Assembly (NCBI GenBank): GCA_011009095.1
Contig: VTPC01003677.1
Coordinates: 186,001 to 250,000, forward strand
Source: Ignelater luminosus
Taxonomy: Eukaryota > Arthropoda > Insecta > Coleoptera > Elateridae
Length of the DNA: 64,000 bases
Direction: 5' to 3'
Positions 56,440-64,000 of this stretch are shown here, piece by piece (within the stretch, counting starts at the first letter, position 1; each line of letters starts with the position of its first letter). A program made the position numbers and the translations under genes. The notes beneath the pieces were generated by a model. The model was not told the DNA's origin. It saw only the letters and a program-made list of their open reading frames with translations, and searched no databases.

Positions 56440-57460
56440 CTTTCTTAACTGAAGTTGCGGTACTGTTTTATGAGACTAGGGAGAAATGTCGTGAATGTTG
56501 CTTTGGATTTTATACGCCACACCCGGTAGTAGACGATACCTTGAAATTTTAGGGCTTCGGCGACGTCTTTCATGATAATGTCGAAGTCGACACGGTGGAC
56601 GACGCATGAAAACTATAGTATCTTGGAATTTCGGATTGGAAGCTGAGGGCTACGTGCTGAAGACACGAGATCAGGTTCCCCTTCGTAATGACTCTGGGTG
56701 GAAAATCGCTCGTCGAGGTCTTTCTGGTGGTTGGTAATCTTGGCCGTATCGTTCTGGCAGATTGTTACATCTGTGGTTTCTAGACCCGGAAGCTTCTTCA
56801 GAATTCGAGCAAGGGCTTTTAGGAAACAGTGAACCTTCGGTACACCACAAAGAAACACGGTTTGCGGTTTGTAGTTGAATTGAGATCGGGCTGGGTCTGG
56901 GTATGCAGTACGGCGTTTTTCGCTGGTTGAGATCCAGTTGAGGTTTGGACTGGAGAAGTTGGAGGATAGAAAGTGCTTGCGGTCGCTGTTCGAGATCCTA
57001 GCTGCGTCGGCTCTGTTGGTCTTAGAGGAGGTGGAGGAAACGGTGTAGGTGAAAGTGGTGGCAGTAGCAGGCTAGAGACTAAATGCCGAGTTGGTAGAGA
57101 GGAAGTAGGTTTGGAAGGCAGCGGCATTATGGTGGAAACTATGGGGCGGAGGGGCCAAGAAGAGAGATGGTGAAAACAGAAGATTGGGTGCGGGTGTGGG
57201 AGGCGGGAATGTAGGAACAGAGAAGACAGACCTAGGGTAGATTAACGGGGGTGAGTGGGAAGAGCTGGCATTAGGTTCGGAATGGTCTGGTGGATCCGGT
57301 GAGTTTCTCGCAGACTGCAGGTACTCAAATTGGCCAACTGAGACTAGTCCAGCGCTGAAATCTACCTGGAGGTCGGGGCTTTTCCAACCGAGTTCGTTGG
57401 CAAGCTGAAGCTGAGAAGTTCTGAAAAAACTTAACTGGCTCTTCATCTTGCGTCTGCTTC
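56440..57460 (-). pseudogene. Possible LINE ORF1 (gag-like) remnant
   Basis: Minus-strand frames 57446-57072, 57127-56819 and 56858-56613 overlap and read like one Pro/Ser/Thr-rich protein (FPPPTPAPNLLFS, SPTPFPPPPLRP), followed below 56610 by DFDIIMKDVAEALKFQG then VWRIKSK. That last part resembles the RNA-binding start of Jockey/R1-type ORF1 proteins. No zinc knuckle was found. The sequence is GC-richer than its surroundings. It could alternatively be a host low-complexity exon; evidence is thin. Confidence 0.35.
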
Positions 57461-58316
57461 TTCTTAGCTCAAAAACTTGAAGAGAACTGCCTTGAGTGCT
57501 ATGTACTCCGACGCACGGACTTTATAGTCGGTTTGATTGAGGTGGAAGTTGCGCTCCGGATATGAGCGTAATGGTATCCGAGAGGAATTCTTTCCTTGTG
57601 TTAATTAGATTTTTACAACGGATTATTTAGGAAATCGGTTTAAATAACGGATCATTAAAGTATACCAAATGACCAACGCTAACAAGTGATGAGTAACAAG
57701 GACAACGAAAAAAAGAAGGAAGTGATTATTCTCAACTTCCATGGCAAATTTGATATCTGGATGCTGATTATTAAGATGATACGATTAAATTGTAATCTAC
57801 GTATCGAAACCAGACTATGGGCTTGTACTTGGATGCTTCCAGAACAATTATCCCAAAGAATTTCATGTGGATATTTGCAACTACTGGTGATTGATGCTTC
57901 AACCAAGTCAAGCATTTTTTCACTGAGCTTGACTGCTATTTTTAATTTTGATTCCACAGTTGTTCAATGATGACAACGGAATTAGGAATAAAAACTGAAA
58001 TGAAGATGGAGGCCGCATTAAATCTGGTCAGAAATTCTCCTGGTTCAGGGTCCTTTGTGTTCAATTTTCTCCAAGGTTTTTATTGTTGAACATTGATTGT
58101 TCGAGATTGTGCTCATTATAATTGCTATTATTTGCGTGTTTAAAATAAATTAGGCTTAATTATCAAAATGTTCCAAGTATGCCTTTTAACTGCATTTTTA
58201 TGTTTTTATACTAATAAATTTGGTACCATAAATAAATTAAATATAATCATAAGTGTAGAGATGTTAGAAGATTTAATTCAATTCACTTTGAATAAAACTT
58301 AAAAAAATCCAACAGA
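57461..58316. other. Intergenic, nothing certain
   Basis: Open frames overlap on both strands at 57679-57970 but neither has a recognisable motif. The stretch from 58000 on is AT-rich and should include whatever promoter gene E had. Confidence 0.35.
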
Positions 58317-59377
58317 ATGCACTGCATTTTCTCAATTTTTATTGTTATATCAATTTACAACAGGCAATTACTGGCTTATTACCACGATGATTTATAGATA
58401 TTATTGTTATATTTTTCTAACATGCATTTACACTGGTAATATTAGATTGGGCTTGCTTTCATTTATGACAATTGTACACTTTATCTTGTAGTCGGTTCTT
58501 CTTGGAGACACAATTTCAAGTTAAAAAACTGTTGCGGCTGGTCTTCCCGCTATAAAATATCAATTTCCTTATATGGTATCTATACAATTTCGTTCTGAAC
58601 ATTTATGTAACGGTGCAATACTTTCTCCTACATGGGTGGTTTCTACAGCTCGGCCATTCTACAACATGACCGAATCTATCAATCGTTTTAAAGCAGTTGC
58701 TGGTACACTAAGGCTTGGCAATAACGCCAATGCTGTACAAGTTAGTAATATTAGTCGAGCTGTGCTACATCCAAATTTTTATTTTGAATCAAGTATACTA
58801 CTTATTTTTAATTTTTTAATTTTTATTGTATTACATTTAGGTCGTGTTATTTAGATTCACCTGTTATGCATAACGATATTGCTGCTGTAGAAATGGAAAC
58901 TCCATTTATATTCTTTCGCACTGTTAGAAATATTAATCTTCCATATAAATCGGAAGAGTTTTTTTGGAAAGACCATGGTTGCAGGTTGGGGTGTAATGAA
59001 TTCTAATTTGTCTGGAGTATCTCCCGTTTTACATTACTTAAAGATGACTTTGATAACATTAAGACGTGTGAAAGAAATAAAAACTTATCATTTCAAACTT
59101 TAATAATTTTATTATTTTAGGATGTTCAAAAACTGTTAGTGACCTCACATTGAAAAACATAGTTTTGAGAAGTACACTTCTATGTGCTGTACCAGAAAAG
59201 TCAGACGAAGGGTTTTGTTCGAACGATTCAGGAAGTCCCCTCCTTCAAAGGAATATTTTGATTGGCATTGTGTCATGGAGACCCGGTGATTGTTTCATTT
59301 ACTCCCGAAGAATAGTGCCTGTTGTATTTACTAATATTAATGAATACCTTGAGTTTATTTACCAATATGTAAGATGA
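58317..59377 (+). pseudogene. Serine protease homologue E, broken
   Basis: Probable exons: 58317-58374 (MHCIFSIFIVISIYN signal, but the donor reads GC instead of GT), 58492-58792, 58841-59065 and 59121-59377. Exon 2 has an in-frame TAA at 58522-58524. Exon 3 is out of phase at its acceptor and needs a one-base shift in a T7 run (about 58961) to read KTMVAGWGVMN. Activation region VAAGLPAIKYQFPYMVS resembles IVGG. His57 site VVSTARPF has Arg for His, and the partner Cys58 is lost. Asp102 in NDIAAVEM and Ser195 in SNDSGSPL are kept. It belongs to the same family as A-D but is likely a pseudogene unless the indels are assembly errors. Confidence 0.75.
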
Positions 59378-60022
59378 TATTTACAGTACATTGTTATTTT
59401 TACATCATCGCAAGAATCTCAATTACTTAATTTTTACGGTATGTACTGTAATTATATAGTTTGACTCTACTTTTGTTCTTAGCAGTTATTTTTATATTGT
59501 TACTAAGACATTAAAATTAAAATGATTAATTTGTTTTTATTAAAATATTAAAAAAATCTATAACTATTAAGTATTGCATCGCTTAAGCAGTTACAATAAT
59601 ATTAACAGCACGGAAAAACAAATTTGTTTTATACTTTCATTTTTTCTTATTTGTCTGGCTTTTAACTTGTCACAGTTTTATGAATTTCTAGACTCATTAC
59701 TTTATTAACTCTTATAACGCATAAAATCGTCACACATTACATCTGTACTTACAGTTATAGTTTTAGAAGATTTCCAAATTTATGGAGAAACTAACATTAT
59801 GGAACCTTTTTGCTATTTTGGTGTATTTTTCTTAATTACCATGCATGGAGTATCTCAAAATGACAATCAACACTTTTAAAAGCATTTACTTGAAGAATTT
59901 TGGGGCTTTAGACAAAGTTTTATTTCTTCTTCCAGCTGGCTTGGTAGACACCCAATACCAATGAACCCATGCCCTTGTTCTCCACACACGGTCAAATTTA
60001 TGTTTTTAGTGTTACAATAAAA
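59378..60022. other. AT-rich spacer and possible LTR
   Basis: No gene. The end of the stretch (GTGTTACA at 60009-60016) before the primer-binding-like site may be the 3' end of an LTR; its start could not be found. Confidence 0.35.
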
Positions 60023-60034
60023 TGGCGCCCGAAC
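60023..60034 (+). promoter_or_regulatory. Retroelement primer-binding-site-like sequence
   Basis: TGGCGCCCGAAC is the standard complement of a tRNA-Lys 3' end used as a primer-binding site. It lies six bases after GTGTTACA, a plausible LTR end. No matching gag follows on the plus strand, so this would be a small 5' fragment. Confidence 0.4.
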
Positions 60035-60236
60035 GTGTGACGACCCGGTAATTTCGGTATTTCCAGCTTTTACAAGGTAATTTGATGGAGCGTCAAGAGG
60101 AAGCATAAGATCAATGGGAAGTATAACACGTATTACAAGGCTTGCTGGAAAGATTTCTACAATTGTGTACTTCCTGTGGTGTTAGCGTTGTGCCATTGTC
60201 AAATTCAAAAAATTTGTTACTTCTAACGTATAATTC

Positions 60237-60455
60237 AGTTGACAATTCGTACTCAAACTAAGCAGTTCTCGAGCAATGATTTTTTACAATTTTCGAAGCA
60301 ACTTAACACCCAAACAATGCATCGAACGGCTTAATGCGGCTTTTGTTAAGGAAACTTCATCGAGTAGAACTGTTTATAATTGGTTTGCTGAGTTCCAGCG
60401 TGGATGTTCTTTTCTCAGTGATGGATTTCGTGAAGGGCGAGATTTAAGATTTTGA
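60237..60455 (+). pseudogene. Mariner transposase N-terminal fragment
   Basis: Reads YNFRSNLTPKQCIERLNAAF, then TVYNWFAEFQRG and LSDGFREGRD, the first helix-turn-helix and linker of a mariner transposase of a group different from the element at 24451. It stops at 60453 and no catalytic domain follows. Confidence 0.7.
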
Positions 60456-60589
60456 TATCTATATTTTGAATTAGGAAAATGTACTTCTACGTAGTTTAAA
60501 TTGTCCTCAGAGATTAGAATTTTTAGTTTTGAACACCATTGGTTGAGAAATCATATCCTCGTCATGGGTGCTTGTCGTCGAGGACGATT

Positions 60590-61190
60590 GGTAGTTTAAA
60601 TTTATATTTTGCTTTGTTTCCTTATTAGTATTTAAATTATTTTGCTGGCAGTTTTGATTGGTAACATAAATTGTCGTTGACGACATTCCTCGATTAAATG
60701 CCTCTTTATTTTGCAGTATCTGCAGAATTTATTACGATAATTCTGATTTTGATTGGAACTTGCTTGTGAGTTATCAGAAGTGGAATTTTGCTTGGAACTT
60801 AGGTTTTTATTTACAAAATTTCCAGATCTGTTTTGTTACGTTCTTGATATATATTTAGTGATTATTATGATCAGAATTTTTGCAAAATTTTGATTTGATT
60901 TTTTTTTTAATATTAAAGGTTTTTCTTTCAGCTGTATAGGCTTTACTTAATTTGTCGAAATCTTTCCTTTTCAGCATTTAAAATATTCGTGAATTTAAAT
61001 GAAAAATAAGTCTGTTCGTTAATTGCGGCAAATTTACTAGGCAAGAGTGTGTTGTCTTGAGCGCATTGTTGGACTACTGATAACGAACAAAAATTTAAAA
61101 GTTCTAGGTGTTGGAAAGAATCCGAATTGATTCGTTTTGGTATTGTCTGCAATTATTTAGCTCTTCCATTGAACGTAGGCAGAGTCCTAC
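60590..61190 (-). pseudogene. LTR-retrotransposon gag fragment with zinc knuckle
   Basis: A CCHC knuckle CRYCKIKRHLIEEC (CX2CX4HX4C) is read on the minus strand at about 60740-60690. The open frame 61152-60943 upstream of it is basic and may be the capsid tail. Stops separate the pieces. Assignment to Ty3/gypsy is likely but not certain. Confidence 0.5.
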
Positions 61191-61686
61191 ACGTGAGATA
61201 TGAAAAAGGATTCCATTTTAAGTTTTCGGTGGATGCACAACATTCTGGCAAGTCGTTTTTTGTTTAATTTTAAAATGATGTTTATTCCCTAAATCAGTCT
61301 TTCTTTTGGTGGTTGTGGTATTTATACAAAAATAGTTTTTATAACACCGTTATTTGAAACACAATTTACAATTTTTTTTGTTTAAATATAAGTGAAGTTA
61401 ATCCTTAGTTAAGTGTGTGAATGTTTCAATTCTATAGTTTTAACCAAAAACAAGCAAAAGAAGATCTAAGATTAAGACCCGCACGTCTAAGGAGGAAGAA
61501 CCCGGCCAGTACACGGTAAGTTTCTAGAAATCGTAACAGTTTGGCATTATAAACGGCTTTACAGATCCAAAATAAATAAAATTCAAAACCCTTCTGGCCC
61601 TACACAAATTTTCTATTCCCTCATATTTCTTCTACATTGTTTTACAAATTCTATCAAATGTTAAATAACTTAAATTTCTGTCAGAC
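61191..61686. other. Spacer, possible LTR remnant
   Basis: AT-rich. A GC-richer patch (AAGACCCGCACGTCTAAGGA near 61476-61495) looks like retroelement leader sequence but could not be matched within the window. The 3' flank of gene F begins near 61687. Confidence 0.3.
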
Positions 61687-61836
61687 ATTGGCAATATCAT
61701 TTGGTGATTATTAAATTCCAAACATACAGAACAAATAGCTTTTAAAAAGAAAGAAACTACAACGTTGAGATTTTTATTTATATTACTTTATTTAGGTTTA
61801 CCAAATAAGTTTTGTTAATCAAGCAGAATTAATCAA

Positions 61837-62924
61837 TCAATCAATACCGTAATCAAAATCATAATTGGAGCTGCCACCTATACTACTTTTAACATACTTA
61901 TTAATAAACTTAATGTACCTGCTAATCTTCGTATAGTAACCAATAAATACTTTTTGTGTATTTGCTTTGCAAGGATTTGCTCCTGTTGATGAAAGACCGA
62001 TGAGTACGTTATCATGCAGAAGAGGACTACCAGTATTCCCTACACAGAGAGGAATGATAGTATACATTGGCTTAGCACAAATCATACTCTTATTATGGTA
62101 GGCATAACCAATATCCACTGGCCAATTACGTCTTGATTGTAGACATTCTGTAAAAATCAGCTATGAGTAAAACCCAATTAGAAAAATTAAATCTTTACTA
62201 CTTTTTGCAGTCAGTAAACGTGCGTCGACATATTGTAATGAAATAACTACAGGCCTATGGCTAGTCCATCCAATAAGTGTTCCTATTCCTTTAAACGTTT
62301 GTCTAGGTCTAGGTAACTTCACTGGTCTTATCACACTATTCAGGGGAAATTCAAAATCTGGTTGCAATAAAGCAATATCGTTGGCAAGTAGCTTGCGTTC
62401 TGCAAGAGGTCTAACTAGAAAAAAACATATATTAAAGAAAAACAAACATACCATCATCTATGTAGAACTTCTCGTGCATTATAATTTTGCTTAAATTTCT
62501 TCTTTGAATATTAGGATCTGATATATCAACCATGCCAGCAACAAGTGTAAAACCGGTAACAGTATCGCGCTCGTCATTAAAGCATTGACCCGACGAGACT
62601 ACCCATTTAGGTGAAACAAGAGCTCCAGAACAATAATGGAATCCCCAATATTGAACAGATATAGCAAAAGGAAATTGCCCTTTCGAAGCTTGTTTTCCAT
62701 CTGGTGGATTCTTATCCATCAAACTACCAAATACGTTATCGTCATCTTCCTGTTCTCTTCTTTTCTTTCTTTTTCGTTCATTCCCTTGATTAGATTCTGA
62801 CAATGCTGTATAATACGTAAGCTACTAACCCCTTTTGTTTTTTTATCATCAAAAAACAAAACTTACCAAAAAAAATAGCATGGAACAGACAAATAAAAAC
62901 GAAATAATGCCATAAAACAAACAT
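61837..62924 (-). CDS. Serine protease homologue F (pseudoprotease), 306 aa, inverted
   Basis: Minus-strand exons 62924-62867 (signal MFVLWHYFVFICLFHAIFF), 62805-62452, 62399-62202 and 62147-61837; phase 1 introns. Basic-then-acidic linker (NERKRKKRREQEDDDNVFGS) and QASKGQFPFAISVQYWG, no activation motif. His57 site SSGQC (Gln), Asp102 in NDIALLQP, Ser195 site CVGNTGSPL (Thr195, Asn194). The Cys before Asp102 is Arg (ERKLLAND), as in D. It has an extended tail SSIGGSSNYDFDYGID, similar to the tail of B. TTTATT at 61787 marks the poly(A) signal. It is the only member on this strand, consistent with an inverted duplication. Intact. Confidence 0.9.
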
Positions 62925-63250
62925 TCTTCTGCCGATTTTGTTTTTCGAAATTATTTTCACCAATACTTAGTAATTGGAAAATTATAAATTAAATTACTAG
63001 ATTTAGTTATTCGGAATTATTAACAAATTACAATTGTTTCTAGTATTTAAATGCCTTTTTTAATTGCTATGTTTGATGTGTTTTTAAAATTATTTTAATA
63101 ATACTTAATAGTTAAAAAAATGATAACTTTAAGTAATAGATTCAGTCATTAGGAATTACTACAAATATCAATCTTTTTTGATAATTGCCTCCTTTAATTG
63201 CTAGTTTCCGTTGAATGACCAATTTATTTTGTTACTATAGCCTCTAAGTA
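62925..63250 (-). promoter_or_regulatory. Upstream block of gene F, partly duplicated in tandem
   Basis: On the minus strand, CCAATTACTAAGTATTGGTG and the ACTAAATCTAGTAATTTAAT block precede the ATG at 62924. A second, more diverged copy of the same block lies at about 63065-63250 (CTGAATCTATTACTTAAAG, AATTGCTA...). The doubling is not seen at B, C or D. Confidence 0.45.
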
Positions 63251-63389
63251 CAAGTCATTTGCCAATTAATTTTTATTGAATAATCTAAATTTTTAATTGT
63301 AGATTGCGTTTCAATAAAATTCTTACACGATGTGACGCGCTTAGTTTGTTGTTAAAGCAGTGGTGTCAGAACGGTTTCGGGCGCTAGAT

Positions 63390-63960
63390 TTAGTGAGGGG
63401 TTTACTCCCACGCCTCGTTCTTGGGGCGGTCAGACGAGGGCTCGCAGGTAACTACGGTGGAGATCAGGAAATCCAAGGGTTGAACGGCTAAAATAATATA
63501 GTTGCAGAACTTACAGTTTAAATAAAACACCAGTGTAACCCAGGCAATATCTATTAAGCAATCAAATTATTTATTGGCCTGACGATACAAGCATTTAGCA
63601 GACCACTAGGTTGGATACTAATCTGCTAACACCAGGCAGTGCAGTAAACAGGCGCAGGATACAAACCAAGCGGGTCAGGTTATTGTACAAGAGTACAGGG
63701 CATTGAGGTAGAGCGAAAACAAAGCTACCCAGCGGCGACGGGCCGGATCGACTGCCAACGTCGATACGGGAGTAGCTAATGTAATGACTTGACCGACGAC
63801 GGACCGGATCGGCTACCAACGCCGGCGATCAAGCCAGGAATATATGGAGCGGACTGATAGGATAGGGCAAAGAATTCTTAAATATTCTAATTACATAAAC
63901 TCTTAAGATTGCACTATTACATAAAATACAACTTTGACAAGCTTGGAAATAAACTATAAC
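63390..63960. repeat. Dispersed GC-richer repeat, copy 2
   Basis: Counterpart of 39770-40460, with the same block order (GGGTTTACT...CCTCG, CGAGGGCTCG, AACTACG, TATTAAGCA, AACACCAGGCAGTG). The copies are clearly diverged. It lies beyond gene F, as copy 1 lies beyond the pogo-like element. Its right end runs toward the window edge. Confidence 0.55.
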
Positions 63961-64000
63961 TCCTATCGATTTATTATTGTAATTCAAAATGGCATTAGTT

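Noticed and set aside
59876..60106. Minus-strand 76-codon Cys-containing frame as a secreted peptide
   Set aside because: It is antisense to the LTR/primer-binding-like sequence; no signal peptide and no family I recognise.
1..64000. CRISPR arrays, rRNA genes, tRNA genes, bacterial operons or phage
   Set aside because: No regularly spaced direct repeats, no rRNA-like blocks, no convincing cloverleaf; splice sites and transposon types point to an insect nuclear genome.

Overview
This looks like an AT-rich insect nuclear genome segment. The genes have spliced exons with GT/AG introns, and the transposons (Mos1-like mariner, BEL/Pao, Ty3/gypsy, copia, RTE-like and Jockey-like LINEs, hAT, pogo, Helitron, MITEs) are typical of arthropods. 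The order cannot be fixed from sequence alone; a beetle is possible but unproven. I saw no CRISPR, rRNA or tRNA gene and no bacterial operons.

Layout. 0.7-2.8 kb: the 3' half of a Ty3/gypsy element, with degraded integrase, a macro-domain (OARD1-like) reading frame, a polypurine tract and a 284-bp LTR. 3.5-18.7 kb, minus strand: one 12-exon gene for an acyltransferase-3 family membrane protein of the nose-resistant-to-fluoxetine (NRF-6) type. Its exons sum to a complete protein of about 658 aa if one extra A in an A7 run is discounted. Its sixth intron is 12.6 kb and holds a MITE nested in a MITE, gag/protease debris, a YqaJ-nuclease element, an RTE-like LINE and a hAT relic. 20-28 kb: a Jockey-like LINE, a complete but broken mariner, gypsy gag and copia gag.

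28.6-63 kb: a cluster of six chymotrypsin-fold genes (A-E on plus, F inverted on minus). All share a four-exon, all-phase-1 structure with a 58-nt signal-peptide exon, and five share an exon 3 of exactly 198 nt. All lack a working catalytic triad. B, C, D and F have His57->Gln, Ser195->Thr and Asp194->Asn, and have lost the Arg-Ile-Val-Gly-Gly activation site. A has His57->Gln and Ser195->Val. E has His57->Arg and is broken. They are therefore secreted serine protease homologues (pseudoproteases) expanded by segmental duplication. B, C and D each carry the same BEL/Pao integrase relic and the same ~120-bp promoter block upstream.

Between these genes lie a BEL/Pao element carrying a Helitron, a pogo-like transposase split by a MITE, a third copy of the 494-bp MITE, hAT debris, and two diverged copies of an unfamiliar protein family. 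One of those copies is bounded by long terminal inverted repeats and the other ends in a PIN/FEN-like acidic motif set. The protease homologues and the NRF-6-like gene are the only host genes I can support; most of the rest is transposon-derived.
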